Assembly (NCBI GenBank): GCA_964030785.1
Contig: OZ034971.1
Coordinates: forward strand, 38,802,304 to 38,866,303
Reading direction: 5' to 3'
DNA: 64,000 bases
From: Siderastrea siderea
Lineage: Eukaryota > Cnidaria > Anthozoa > Scleractinia > Rhizangiidae
How positions within the stretch are numbered: the first letter of the stretch is position 1; each line of letters begins with the position of its first letter. Under the pieces are notes generated by a model. It made no database searches and was not told the origin of the DNA. It saw nothing but the letters and a program-made list of their open reading frames with translations. The position numbers and the translations under genes are program-made. Shown one piece after another: positions 26,201 through 35,466 of the stretch.

Positions 26201-29200
26201 AGATTTGACATGTGAAATCCACTTAAATGATTATTAATTAAAACAAGTGGACAAACAACATGATAAAGTGATGTCATGACCTTTGCGGTGGATCAGTAGA
26301 ATTTGTGCCCACATAACGGGGGGGGGGGGTAGGCATTTTTGGGCCACCACTTTTCCAAATGCTCCAGCCCCCCCCTGCCCCCCACCCCCCTGCCCCCCAC
26401 CTCTATACTCATTGACCAGTCCCTAATGCAACAGGCCACCTATAATATTGGAGTATTGTCTGTTTCTTCAAATACATGGTTCAGAAGGGTTTGAATGTAA
26501 TAAAAATTGATTTTTCTACATAATAATTTAAATACCACTCCCTTGGAATACAATTAAAACAGATTATGAAGCTAATAATTATGTTTGCAAAATTTCTAGT
26601 TTCTAAGAACGATATTTGGGTAAACGTGAGACCTACCGAAAGATACTTGACGTCTCTAACGCAAAAGAATATTGGTTTAATATCAAGTGACTTGATGAGG
26701 TCAATTGACCACCATCAAGAAATTCACATTTCTAGGAAACCCCGCCACCTACCCCTCCCTCAACCCTACATTAACACTAACTTATCCCTTAGGGCAAAAT
26801 GTGGGGTTGGGGGAGGGGTAGGTGGGGGGTTCACAGAAATGTGTAATGATCCGACGTTTCAAGTGTTCGAGTGTTTCGACTGCCCTTCATCGGAGTGAAC
26901 GATTTGCTCCGAGAAAGGGCGTCTCCTTTTGATGGTTTGTTTATTGGAGGTGGCTGTTTATGGCGTCTTCAGAAGTCTATTAAAAATATCATGATGATAA
27001 ACTTTCCTGAGAACAACACCGCTTAATTAAGAAGTATGTAAAAACCGTTCATTTATTTGTTACCTGGTGTTGATTGGCAATCTGGGTTATGGCATCAGCA
27101 AGCTGCTGCCGATAACTTCTCCTAATGACATTGACACGCTAAAACATGAAAAAAAATGTTCATTTAACGGTGCTATGTTGGCCCAATACTAGATGAAAAA
27201 GGGTGCTGGTAAAAAATTTGTGTGCTTCGCCCTAATTTCATGTAGACGTTCAAATTATCACTTTACAGTCAATCTACAGCGTGAACAATATATCTTTGTA
27301 ATTCAAACCAAATTCTCAAATTTGTGTTTCAATTTTGAACACTAGTTTAGGAGATTCAGAATTCCTGTGGGGACTTTGTTGGTTAAGCAAAGATATTTTT
27401 TCATCTGAATGGTGATAGTATTATGCAGTTAATTCGCGACTTTCTGATGCAAAATTTTCAACATTCCGTTCAGTTCTTGGAATTTACAAAGACGAAGTTT
27501 GGATGTTTGTTTGAAATTCGCAAATGCTGTTCACGCGTGACATAGATTGACTGTAAAATTCAACTCAGGGGTAAGATCAGATTTCAGCATGTAGAGGCAT
27601 CGTCGTGAACTATCATCAGTTTGATTTGTTTCCTCATCCACCCACCCCTGGGCAATGGCACCACCTGACCCAGGAAAGAATCTCAGTGAACAGAACACAC
27701 CAGACAATCAGGGAATGTGAAAATACGCGAAGTACATTTACTTCCTAGAAACCTTCGCTTACAAGTGTAATGTTGTTCTTGACTGTAATGGTGCGTGGTT
27801 GAAATCCAGGCAAAGTATTCATAACCATTCAGATGAAAGCCATATATTAAATAGTATTCGACCTGTGATGCTGTTATTATACTTTACACTGAGCCATATT
27901 ACTAACTTTTTAGTCTGTGGATGAAATCCAAAAGTGTCGGTGATCATTCAAATAAAAGCTACTTAGCAGAAAATTCCTGTGGTACTTTTTTTTTGCCATA
28001 CGTACAAGGTGGTTCTAAGTCATGAGTCTGTGGATGAAAACCTAAAAGTGACTGTGTAAATGAAAGCTACTGAGCAGAACTTTCCGAAGGTGCTGTTTAT
28101 TATATGCTTTACAAGGTGATTCTAACTTTTGAGTCAGTGGATGAAATTCAAACGTGTGACTATTCAAATGAAAACTATTGCGCAGTACTTTCCTGTGGTG
28201 CTGTTTATTATGCTGTACACCCGGTACAAGGTAGTTTTAACTATTGAGTCTGTGGATGAAATCGTAAAGAGTGACCATTCAAATGAATGCTGTTGAGCAA
28301 CTTACTTTCCTTTGGTACTGTTTATTATGCTTTAAAAGGCGATTCTAACTTTTGAGTCAGTGGATGAAATTCAAACGTGTGACTATTCAAATGAAAGCTA
28401 TTGCGCAGTATTTTCCTGTGGTACTGTTTGTTACATGTATGCTGTACAAGGTGATCTTAGCCTCTGAGTGTGTGGATAAAATCCTAATTTGTGTGTCATC
28501 CAAATAAAACCTATTGAACAACTGATTCCCTGAAGTGCTATTATTTCTTTCACTTTCATGTCTTGTTTGTTGAGGTGTTGTCACTATGCCAATGCTTGTT
28601 GTTATTTTTTAACATGACATTTCCTATTGGAAATCTTTTCCAATATGTTATTGCAGTGATACCAACACCCGAAAAGACTTAACTGTTAACTAGTATTGTT
28701 TTGAGTGAGGAAGCTTAACCACAGCACTTACATCTTCATGTTGTTTTTCCAACTCCAGGATTCGGTCGTTAACTCTGCAATATCTGAAAAAAAAGTTTGC
28801 AGTTGGAAAAACTAATCATGGTGTTTCTCATCACAAAACAGAATACACAATCATTAGTAAGTGCATTAATGAACAGAACTTGATCTGGGATTTAAAAAAT
28901 TAATGAAATTGGAATGTGATTGTAAGAATCTTACCAAGGTGCAGCAAATTTTCTTTATTGTGGGTGGTTCACATTTTTCTTTCTAAGGTAACACTCAGTA
29001 GAAAATAAATAGGGTGCTATTCAGCACTAAAACTACAATTGTACACTACAGATTTTATTGAATTGTCAGTTGAATTTGAGGAAACCATGTAAGACTTTTG
29101 GCCTACAGTCATTTGCAATACTGTTTGTGTTACTTTGCTTACATGAAAGTAATGCATCTACATGTTTCAGTGTTAAGCTAAATGAAGAGGATGTCGGGTG

Positions 29201-32200
29201 GGAGGTTATAGAACTGAGGTATCAATCTCTCTTTATAATACTCTGTGAGTATTTGACAGTCCTGATACAATAAATAAAGTACTTGAAACGGAGATATTAA
29301 CTGTCCAAAATGAGAAGATTGGACCTGAATTGACAGATATTCTTGGGCCTCGGGTGGGTAATTAGACAGACAGACATAGACTTCAAGAAATCTTTCATGA
29401 AAGCCAAATGTCCAAAGTTGCACTTTTGAATACTGCAAACAAAAACAAAGCACCCATTTTCAGGTGGCACTTCTACATATAATAGCCAGGTAGCATCCCT
29501 TTCCTGAGCTCGAAGCCTTGCTTACAAAGGGGCCAGTCAGAAAGTAAGTACATTGTATGCGAAAAAAATGTGCAAGGATCAAGAGAGGGCCCCCATTAAA
29601 TTTTGCTAGTTTTATTGTCATTACATGTAGTACAACATGTACTGTCTACATTTGATGCTGGTTTACTTTGAGACTTAGGAAAACTTTGAAATTCCAATAA
29701 GTGACTGGGATGCTTACTATTAAAGGATATGATGTACTGTGAACACTTGTGTATAGGCTGCACCGGCCTTTCTGCTCAAAACTAGGGGTGCCCCCTTATC
29801 TACAAGATCACCTACATTGGGCAGTCCAAACTGCCCAATTGTAAGTCATAAATAATTACACTCTCACCTCTTCAACCAATTAAACATTCTAAAAGACAAA
29901 CTAAAAACAGGTTGTTGTTCATTGCTTTTATTGATGCCTTAATATGAGAGCTGCTTGTGCCTTCAGTGTTTCTTTTTTGTATGTTCACAAGTTTGTACTG
30001 ATATAATTGTACTGAAATAAATATACCATACTTACAAATCCAAAGCCCTTTCCTGCAGCTTATTTTCATAATCTGCCTGAAGAACATGCTTTGCATAATG
30101 TAAACTTCTCTTCAGATTCTCTATATCCTAAAACACAAAAGAGTATGATATAGTGTTGTAAATGTAAGCATGTCTAAAAGAAAAACAACAAGGGAGTCTC
30201 TTTAAACTTTTTTTTATTATGAAATGATTTTTTTTAATCATGGCAAAACAATCAAATTTAATAATTTCAAGTTACATAAATTACGGGTTTTTTGCCTCAA
30301 AATATAAAGGACTGTATTTTGAAGCAAACCGCAACTGCCAAAATGACAGTTGACATGATAAAAACCTGAGGTTAAACGTTTCATCCTTGTTGTACAACAT
30401 TTGTTGGTTTGACCACAGGGTATCCAGGTTCACAACAGGACTCATCAAAGGCAAAATATAAGGATCAGTTGTTTGAGAATTTATTGTGAGTTCGATAAAA
30501 AAGTAAAACTTTACATAAACAGCCATTTAAGCGACATATGCGTATACCTTAAGAAGTGATGTCTGTGTGATGTTTTCTGACTATTTCCTGCCCTATAAAT
30601 GCCATTAATTTTTAGGAAGTTTTGCTGTTCTGGTTTCAAATGATATTTTAGGGCATTTAATTAACAGTCAGAAAACAACACAAAGACATCATACTTGGTA
30701 TGTACACTTAAATAGCTGTTTATGTATATTTTTGCTATTTTACCAAAATCACAATAAATTCCCATAAAATCCTTATAATTTACCTTTAAGGAGTCCTGTT
30801 GTGAGCCAGGGATCCCTGTGGTTCAACAGCGTTACAACATTTCACACCCCATGTTTAATACACGATTATTGATCAACACTTTCCTCTTGAATGAATGTTG
30901 GAGTGACGTTAAGTAACATTTAGCACTGCATTCAAAATTGTCAATTGATTAGCCACAAATCCAACACTGTTCTACAACAAATGTAAAACACTGTTGGAAT
31001 GTTTAGCAGCAGCTTGTGCATGTTAAAATAAATAGAAATTTAATAAGTAATTTAGACCACTTGTGAGAAATGAAAATGCAACTAATGAGCATGGTAGCAC
31101 CAACTGTACTCTTAAGGTATTCCTGGAGGCTAATTTGGACATTTTAGCCACTTATTTTTATACCCCAATTCTGTAGAAATATCTGTTCAGACTTGGTCAT
31201 GATCATTAACAGTCAGTACAAACATTGAGTGTAGATTCTATGACAAGTTATATTAAGTAATTTATTACAATCAACCACAGCACGGATAGAAAAAGCTTTA
31301 ACACTTTTAATTAGTAATGCACCAATCAATTCGTAACTTCAACATCGCCCCCCCCCCCCCCCCACCCCGGGCATTTGACTGTACATCATGCCCGGGGAGA
31401 GGGGAATTTGAACGTTGCATTGGAAGGGTGGGGAATTTGAACGGGATTTATCTCTTGTTCTGACGTAATACACCCGTGTGAATTTTTTTCGGTTTTTGCA
31501 GGGTTTGACGGATTTACAAGATGGAAATTCCCCTTTGTTAGTTAATAACTCTTTCAAAGGTTCTTTAAAAGAAGTTTGAAGGTGACAGTACGGCATATCT
31601 CTCTCTGAAAAGTGTGAACAGTGTTTGATTAAAGACAAAATTACAAGAATAAGTCTTTTAAAAGCTAAACTCTTTTCTCGTATGAAAATTTATTTAATGA
31701 GCTTATGTAAATTTTGACTACAAGTAAAAAAGCTAAAGCAAAAGGTCAATGGTAATTTTCATTCGTTTCTGTTCCGTAACACAGCTGTATATGAACCTTG
31801 TAGGCATTTAATAAGTCCGCCTAGTGATAGCTCGCTAGAGTGCGAGATTTCGCAAAATAATTTTTCATGTTTTTTACTCAAACTAGATACTGTTAAAGTC
31901 ATAACGTTTAGGTAACATTTAGCACTGCATTCAAAATTGTCAATTGATTAGCCACAAATCCAACACTGTTCTACAACAATTGTAAAACACTGTTGGAATG
32001 TTTAGCGGCAGCTTGTGCATGTTAAAATAAATAGAAATGTAATTAGTAATTTAGACCACTTGTAAGAAATGAAAATGCAACTATACTCCCCATTTGTCTT
32101 AATTTTTTTGTCAATGAGAAAATTTAGTAATCAAGGATGGGTTTGTTTACTGATATGTAGATCCTAAAAAAAAAGAGAGATCAGGTGAAGAAACATTACT

Positions 32201-35062
32201 CTTTTTGACTAAGCTGTAACCTTTGCTAGCTCTATAATCTGACCAAACAGTTTCATTGAATAGACCCTTCCAGAGTTTTTTTCAACTTTTGACAAGGACC
32301 AGTTAGAGAAAATTTATCAACACTGCTAGCAAGGGCTCCTTAGATTTAGTAAACTTGCCCAGTTTGAGAGTGACATGTCAGAAAACAGCAAAGATAATAG
32401 CTCTAAAAAGTCGCAAAATTTTACAGATGTTAGTGTGGTGAGGGGCACAAACTTGCCCACCACCATACAAATGTCTATAAATTTTTGCAACTTTGCGGAG
32501 TCGTACCTTTGTTAGTTTTCATCCTATCACCCTCAAACTTGGCAACTTCACTGATTTTAAGGTGCTCTTTCCGATCCAGTGGTGTTGATGGATTTTTCCC
32601 TGTACTGGTCGATGTGAAAAGTTGGAAAAACCATAGAAGGGTCCATAATATTTGGTACACATAACAGAGCCTCTCCCAAATTTATATTTTTCAAACCCTC
32701 GAATAAACAATTCTGCACCAACCCTGACAAGTTTCTGCAGCACTTCTGTCATCTCTTTGAGCTGAGCTATCTCTGACACATCAGTTTGTGATGATCTGTC
32801 CTGACTAAAATAACCAACATGAACTTGGTCTGCAATAGATGGTCTGTAGTAAAAAAAAAGACAAAGTAGAATTTGACGGCACATTAATGTAACTGGATTA
32901 TTCAATAAACAAGACACCTACAGTCTGTTTGTTTATTTCAAAATAAATAAATATAAATAAATAAAATGAGCATGGTAGCACCAACTGTACTCTTAAGGTA
33001 TTCCTGGAGGCTAATTTGGACATTTTAGCCACTTATTTTTATGCCCCAATTCTGTAGAAATATCTGTTCAGACTTGGTCGTGATCATTAACAGTTAGTAC
33101 AAACATTGAGTGTAGATTCTATGACAATTTATAAGTAATTTATTACAATCAACCACAGCACGGATAGAAACAGCTTTAACACTTTAGTAATGCGCCAGTC
33201 AATTCGTAACTTCAACATCGCCCCCCCCCCCCCCACCCCGGGCATTTGACTGTTCATCATAGTCGCAGAGGGGGGAATTTGAACATTGCATTGGAAGGGT
33301 GGGGAATTTGAACGGGATTTATCTCTTGTTCTGACGTAATACACCCGTGTGATTTTTTTTCGGTTTTTGCAGGGTTTGACGGATTTACAAGATAGAATTT
33401 CCCCTTTGTTAGTTAATAACTCTTTCAAAGGCTCTTTAAAAGAAGTTTGAAGGTGACTGTACGGCATATCTCTCTCTGAAAAGTGTGAACAGTGTTTGAT
33501 TAAAGACAAAATTACAAGAATAATATCATGGGTGACAAATTACTCCTTAATTTTGGCGCGAAATTTCAGCGTTAATTTATAATTTCACATGTGAAATTAC
33601 AAAATTGCCATGGCAACGGGTCTATAGCCCAGCGCCAAGATGGCGTTGAGGTTAATGATGAAAATGTTTTGTGCAGAACTACAGCAATTCTGGAAATATT
33701 CATTGAGGACACAATCGGTAATCTGTAATTTTGCCTTTTAATTGACTGAACTTCTCAGAAATCACCTGCGAGTTAAAAAAAAGAGATTATTTTTGATAGT
33801 GTGACAGCGAAAATTTTTGAACGGCGAGCCAGTTGCAGCGATCGAATGTTGACCGCGAACTCAGAGAAGTAATTCAGTGGATTTGGGCACTTCTTCGAAT
33901 GGAATAAAGGTCAGTTTTTAAATACAAATTTGCTTCCGAAGTTTACTTTCGCTAAAACAAGTTTGCTGTGCGTATTTTAAATGTATTTGTGAAGCCTTCT
34001 GAGTCTTGCTCGATGGAGCAACGTAGTGCACGATTCAGTGAATTTGAGGAATAAAACGCGGATAACCTTTGCCAAGCGATTTGCTGTGGTACTTTTCAAG
34101 TAAAAATTCAGAGTCTGGTGTATTTTGCTGTCGGTTACAAAAAACACGAAATCATCAAAGCGTGGTAAGAACTTGTCACAAGGTTTTTTCATTATTTCAC
34201 TCAGAAAAATGTGAACTTTAGCCGTTAAACCGTTTCAATGCTCAAGGAGTTCTCGATGCGATAAACAAGTCAAAACCCCGGCCACGATTGTGAGTGTAAT
34301 TTGTCACCCATGATATTAATAGGTAATCAAATGGTATACTCGTGAAATTAGGAAATAATTTCACTTGCGTTTTGTCAAAATTTTAATAATTTCCCTCGCC
34401 TAAAGGCTCGGGAAATTATTAGAATTTTGACAAAACGCGCGTGAAATTATTTCCTAATTTCACTCGTCACCATTTGATTACACATACTAAGTCTTTTAAA
34501 AGCTAAACTCTTTTCTCGTATGAAAATTTATTTAATGAGCTTATGTAAATTTTGACTACAAGTGAAAAAGCTAAAGCAAAAGGTCAATGGTAATTTTCAT
34601 TCGTTTCTGTTCCGTAACACAGCTGTATATGAACCTTGCAGGTATTTAATAAGTCCGCCTAGTGATAGCTCGCTAGAGTGCGCATGCGAGATTTCGCAAA
34701 ATAATTTTTCATGTTTTGGACTCAAACTAGATTCTGTTAAAGTCACAACGTTTAGGTCCTTTCCTTTCACTCTTTAACTGAATAGTTTCCCTATAATTAT
34801 TTCATTCGAAGTTTCAGATCAAAACTTTTTAGGTGTGAACTATCGGAACTCAAAGCTCAAGTCAAGATCTCAAACCGATTAATAAATGGAACCAAAACCC
34901 TAAAATAAGGATTTTCTACCTGTATTCGTCCAACTCCATCAAAGCTCCAGAGAAAGGAGTGGTCGTAGGAGATATTGAGCCCGGTCGTCCAAACGGAACA
35001 CTCATAACTGTAGGTGATTGAGACATTTCGGGAGATTTGATCGACCTCGTTTCTGCCGCCAT
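7643..35062 (-). CDS. C10orf67: C10orf67-like (DUF4709) coiled-coil protein, 11 coding exons found
   Basis: A minus-strand gene assembled from GT/AG sites with matching phases: 35062-34920, 32843-32723, 30127-30036, 28783-28732, 27138-27064, 22803-22482, 19028-18970, 18146-18081, 15097-15032, 13038-12922 and 7731-7643. It gives about 400 residues before the missing or uncertain last exon. The N-terminus is Ser/Pro-rich. Residues about 58-72 read VGYFSQDRSSQTDVSE, matching the SQTD/TQTD motif of human C10orf67. Exons 4-5 give NDRILELEKQHED and SYRQQLADAITQIANQHQ, matching DRILEIEK and FNQQLADAI of the human protein as I recall it. Exons 6-11 are almost pure coiled coil, rich in E, K and Q. Function is unknown. 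The X-box-like promoter site hints at a ciliary role. Introns hold many mobile elements. Confidence 0.8.
8168..8690 (+). repeat. ACCAY pentanucleotide satellite
   Basis: About 520 bp made of ACCAT and ACCAC pentamers with higher-order blocks; for example the ~115-bp block at 8236-8350 recurs at 8370-8484. Because 5 is coprime to 3 it opens long repetitive ORFs in nearly every frame on both strands. None is a gene. Confidence 0.95.
9870..10350 (+). repeat. Degenerate direct repeats of about 50-90 bp
   Basis: Recurring string GTGTGTGCACGCTCTGTGTG followed by CCTATCTCACTTCTGCCT and ACAGGTGATACCTCTCTTCT, present four to six times with variable spacing. Intronic, not coding. From 8.7 to 9.8 kb I see only AT-rich intron and a degraded hammerhead-like string near 9050. 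Confidence 0.55.
10605..10765 (-). repeat. Interspersed repeat, minus copy
   Basis: Reverse-complement match (clearly similar, not identical) to 12360-12525. Shared strings include CGAAACAAAT, GAGAACCAA, CAAGGTCTCGCAT and TTTTCTTAG. It is a dispersed repeat that happens to lie in inverted orientation. Confidence 0.6.
11040..11215 (+). mobile_element. Penelope-like element end with a hammerhead-type motif
   Basis: Contains GGATTTATCAACTGAG, a hammerhead-like core at 11061-11094, TCAATCTCTTTACCGTG and a tail with ACCACAGTTTCTTTAG. The same order recurs, degraded, at 5.04-6.02 kb. The association of such compact hammerhead variants with Penelope-like elements is established. That this fragment belongs to one is inferred. 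Confidence 0.55.
11061..11094 (+). ncRNA. Putative compact hammerhead ribozyme motif
   Basis: Stem I GCU (11061-11063) pairs with AGC (11092-11094). The core is CUGACGA, then one extra A, then stem II GGGC with loop CAAC and GCUC (one G-U pair). It ends with GAAAC and GUC, with a minimal stem III. All core positions of CUGANGA...GAA...H are present. The extra A after CUGANGA also occurs in the unrelated-sequence motif at 36013-36053. Confidence 0.5.
11430..11570 (+). repeat. GC-rich dispersed repeat with GGGCATGACCGGGG
   Basis: Contains CCTCGGGCATGACCGGGG and CCCGGACCGGGG. A related reverse-complement stretch is at 12240-12360 (GCCCCGGTCATGCCCGAGG). The two may be the facing ends of one element, with 11.6-12.2 kb between them. 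I see no ORF of interest there. Confidence 0.4.
12360..12525 (+). repeat. Interspersed repeat, plus copy
   Basis: Partner of the minus copy at 10605-10765. Starts after a G-run and CCCGAGGTGGGG and ends near TGAGTGTAATTGCAACGC. Confidence 0.6.
12922..13038 (-). CDS. C10orf67: C10orf67-like exon 10
   Basis: Acceptor TTTTCTTGACCAG, 39 codons of continuous coiled coil (KQVEELQRAHDQRIKEQKLL and KRKLMESQQKE), donor GAG|GTACTG, phase 0. Confidence 0.8.
13705..13849 (-). mobile_element. tRNA-derived SINE (minus copy)
   Basis: The tRNA-like head at 13849-13777 (73 nt) keeps a paired acceptor (GGCTTGA with TCAAGCC), D arm GCTC/GAGC, T loop TTCGAGT and A and B boxes. The anticodon position reads GGT. 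The residue before it is C instead of the invariant U33, and the anticodon stem has a mismatch, so it is tRNA-like rather than a working tRNA. A tail with TTCTTTTCAACTGCTTAAG follows. Confidence 0.7.
13998..14165 (+). mobile_element. tRNA-derived SINE (plus copy)
   Basis: Head at 13998-14070 has the same acceptor and boxes as the minus copy, with GCGGCACC in place of GCTGCACC in the anticodon arm. The tail matches the minus copy. The two stand head to head with about 150 bp between them. Confidence 0.7.
15032..15097 (-). CDS. C10orf67: C10orf67-like exon 9
   Basis: Acceptor TCCTTTTGCAG, 22 codons LQRQKIQLQSEMDAKIQ then ETKNN, donor GTACGT, phase 0. A repeat starts immediately downstream in the intron. 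Confidence 0.75.
16010..16396 (+). mobile_element. MITE family 2, complete copy
   Basis: Terminal inverted repeat TTAAAGGGGTTATGTCACG at the left and its near complement ending ACCCCTTTAA at the right, 387 bp. No coding capacity. A 3' part of the same family is at 1374-1720. Confidence 0.8.
17606..17757 (+). mobile_element. Foldback MITE
   Basis: Arms include GATGACGTCAAAACGTGGTA and its complement TACCACGTTTTGACGTC, with outer GCGTGTGTACTCTGG matching CAGAGTTTACACACGC. The loop is about 30 bp. The 132-codon ORF just upstream (17146-17544) is not recognised and looks like repeat sequence. Confidence 0.65.
18081..18146 (-). CDS. C10orf67: C10orf67-like exon 8
   Basis: Acceptor TACTTTTAG, 22 codons LKRELSDALLAAEQERNSF then KAE, donor GAG|GTGTGC, phase 0. 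Confidence 0.75.
18970..19028 (-). CDS. C10orf67: C10orf67-like exon 7
   Basis: Acceptor TTTTTAG. The first two bases complete an Ala codon carried from exon 6, then TDIDDLSEQLNGERQQVLQ, donor CAG|GTAATT, phase 0. Confidence 0.8.
19200..19325 (-). mobile_element. tRNA-like SINE fragment
   Basis: Minus strand reads TTCATAGCTCAGCTGGTACA, a box A-like D arm, then ACCATACTGCTAAAACGG as anticodon arm. The decayed T loop reads GTGTTCAAAATTA. Acceptor pairing is poor. Confidence 0.45.
20425..20465 (+). repeat. Short palindrome
   Basis: GCCATATTGGTGTACC is followed after a few bases by GGTACACCAACATGGC, one mismatch in the arms. From 19.3 to 22.1 kb the rest of this intron holds G-runs and simple repeats, and I see no exon. 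Confidence 0.6.
21501..21545 (+). repeat. Inverted repeat hairpin
   Basis: ATAGTGACAATTTGTTGAAT and its exact complement face each other across a few A/T bases. Confidence 0.7.
22122..22262 (+). mobile_element. Foldback MITE
   Basis: Arms AACAATTATCCTGC and GCAGGATAATTGTT, inner arms GGAATATCCCCTGAT and ATCAGGTGATATTCC, centre GCCGTAGGCC-type hairpin. Confidence 0.7.
22482..22803 (-). CDS. C10orf67: C10orf67-like exon 6 (long coiled coil)
   Basis: Acceptor CACCCGTGCAG, 107 codons, donor TTTGG|GTGAGT, phase 1. Starts AYYAKKSKQDKVMFSEKLKK, has a QQQQDSIIEMMKMQMRDAQ segment, a short Ser-rich break (PQSVSSVSTNP) and then heptad-like ELREEVEKLENKLDDMMNQL. The in-frame ATG at 22857 lies in the intron and is not the start. 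Confidence 0.85.
23653..24640 (+). mobile_element. TA-flanked TIR element with internal direct duplications
   Basis: Ends TACCGTAAACTGTCGCTTAT and, inverted, ATAAGCGGCAGTTTACGGTA, flanked by TA on both sides, as for Tc1/mariner-type MITEs. Inside, three different blocks are each present twice: 23840-23955 with 24030-24145, 23957-24015 with 24473-24530, and 24155-24255 with 24365-24465. A related piece occurs at 38030-38100. Confidence 0.75.
24848..26423 (+). mobile_element. PIF/Harbinger-type non-autonomous element
   Basis: The left end GGGACCGGTCAATAAGTAT and the right end ATACTCATTGACCAGTCCC are inverted repeats flanked by TAA on both sides. The ends are bordered by G-rich and C-rich runs. 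No transposase ORF. A family 1 MITE sits inside it. Confidence 0.75.
25275..25668 (+). mobile_element. MITE family 1, complete copy (TTAA target site)
   Basis: Perfect 13-bp terminal repeats GGACGGTGCCTCC and GGAGGCACCGTCC, flanked by TTAA on both sides. The interior is itself a foldback, the left half resembling the reverse complement of the right half. TTAA duplications are typical of piggyBac-type transposition. Confidence 0.8.
27064..27138 (-). CDS. C10orf67: C10orf67-like exon 5
   Basis: Acceptor TGTTTTAG, 25 codons reading RVNVIRRSYRQQLADAITQ and ending ANQHQ, donor CAG|GTAACA, phase 0. Confidence 0.85.
27790..28540 (+). repeat. Minisatellite of about 105-bp units, about seven copies
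   Basis: Each unit runs through GTGGATGAAATCC, ATTCAAATGAAAGCTA, GCAGTACTTTCCTGTGGT, CTGTTTATTATGCT and ACAAGGTGATTCTAAC. It lies in intron 4 and ends about 190 bp before exon 4. Confidence 0.85.
28732..28783 (-). CDS. C10orf67: C10orf67-like exon 4
   Basis: Acceptor CTTTTTTTTCAG. Its first base completes a Leu codon, then YCRVNDRILELEKQHED and donor GTAAGT, phase 0. DRILELEK is the best-conserved string with the vertebrate protein. Confidence 0.85.
30036..30127 (-). CDS. C10orf67: C10orf67-like exon 3
   Basis: Acceptor GTGTTTTAG, then DIENLKRSLHYAKHVLQADY and NKLQERALD. Strong donor GTAAGT, phase 2. Helical, coiled-coil type. Confidence 0.85.
30903..32085 (+). repeat. Duplicated blocks A-B-C-A'
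   Basis: A (30910-31083) and A' (31913-32085) are near-identical, bracketing B (31083-31650) and C (31652-31912). B and C recur, in the same order and orientation, at 32965-33523 and 34491-34760. B contains a C-run with CCCGGGCATTTGACTG. This is intron sequence and no exon was found in it. Confidence 0.75.
32723..32843 (-). CDS. C10orf67: C10orf67-like exon 2 (DUF4709 signature)
   Basis: Acceptor TTTTTTACTACAG. The first base completes an Arg codon, followed by 40 codons with YFSQDRSSQTDVSEIAQL and ending EVLQKLVR. Donor AGG|GTTGGT, phase 0. This is the most diagnostic exon of the family. Confidence 0.85.
33524..34318 (+). mobile_element. TIR element with AATATCATGGGTGACAAATT ends
   Basis: About 22-bp perfect terminal inverted repeats (left as named, right GTAATTTGTCACCCATGATATT), about 795 bp. 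No recognisable protein. An internal CCATGGCAACGGG stretch is present. Confidence 0.7.
34322..34482 (+). mobile_element. Long-hairpin foldback element
   Basis: Two arms of about 75 bp pair almost completely: GTAATCAAATGGT at the outside, TAGGAAATAATTTCAC in the middle and CCCTCGCC/GGCTCGGG near the tip. Confidence 0.75.
34920..35062 (-). CDS. C10orf67: C10orf67-like exon 1
   Basis: The start ATG at 35062 is in AACATGGCG context, a good eukaryotic start. It encodes MAAETRSIKSPEMSQSP and then a Ser/Pro/Thr-rich stretch to LMELDEY. Donor CAG|GTAGAA, phase 2. A downstream Met at residue 13 is an alternative start. Confidence 0.75.
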
Positions 35063-35079
35063 GTTTTGTTTTCGTTGGT

Positions 35080-35093
35080 CTTGCCTTGGTAAC
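35080..35093 (+). promoter_or_regulatory. RFX/X-box-like site upstream of the C10orf67-like ATG
   Basis: CTTGCCTTGGTAAC is one base off the X-box consensus half-site pair (GTTGCC, spacer, GGYAAC). It ends 18 nt upstream of the ATG on the gene's strand. X-boxes close to start codons mark many ciliary genes in animals. Binding here is inference. Confidence 0.45.
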
Positions 35094-35425
35094 CGCGTGC
35101 ATCGTCCCCACAAAACGTCACCCGTTGGGGGCGGGGTAGGGTGTGCTCTTGTCCGATGGCTGAAATTTCGGTCGGTAAAGTATTCCCCTGACTTTTCTTC
35201 GCCAATTTTTTCCAACCAGTTTCAACCATCTGCCCTCTTCTGTTTCACAACTTGTCAAGATGGTTTGTTCGATTTTATTAAATATTTTCAGGAGCCTGAT
35301 CAGTTTTGCCGTGAGTTGAAAGATTTAAAAACATATACGGAACGACTGATCCTTACGGCAGTTAAAGAAACGAAGACACAGAAGACGAAATACGTAAGGC
35401 AAAAAATGTATGAAACAAAAAAATT

Positions 35426-35466
35426 GCCCGATATTTCGGTTTGCAAAACAAACCTTCTTCAGGGGC
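35426..35466 (-). ncRNA. Putative hammerhead ribozyme, left copy (sense to the Penelope fragment)
   Basis: The reverse complement of this 41-nt stretch is identical to 36013-36053. It lies downstream of the GIY-YIG frame in the same sense. Confidence 0.55.

Larger units (their letters stand above)
32965..34760 (+). repeat. Second copy of blocks B and C, split by inserted elements
   Basis: B' and C' match 31083-31912 but are separated by 967 bp holding two elements (next entries). In the first copy the same point is continuous (ACAAGAATAAGTCTTTT), so it is a natural empty site. Confidence 0.75.

Noticed and set aside
26840..26900. Hammerhead-like string on the minus strand (CCGATGAAGGGC...GAAACGTCGG)
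   Set aside because: U4 is changed to C and stem II does not pair cleanly. Probably a decayed member of the same motif class.
27790..28540. Regularly spaced repeats resembling a CRISPR array
   Set aside because: The units are contiguous 105-bp minisatellite copies without unique spacers, in an animal intron.
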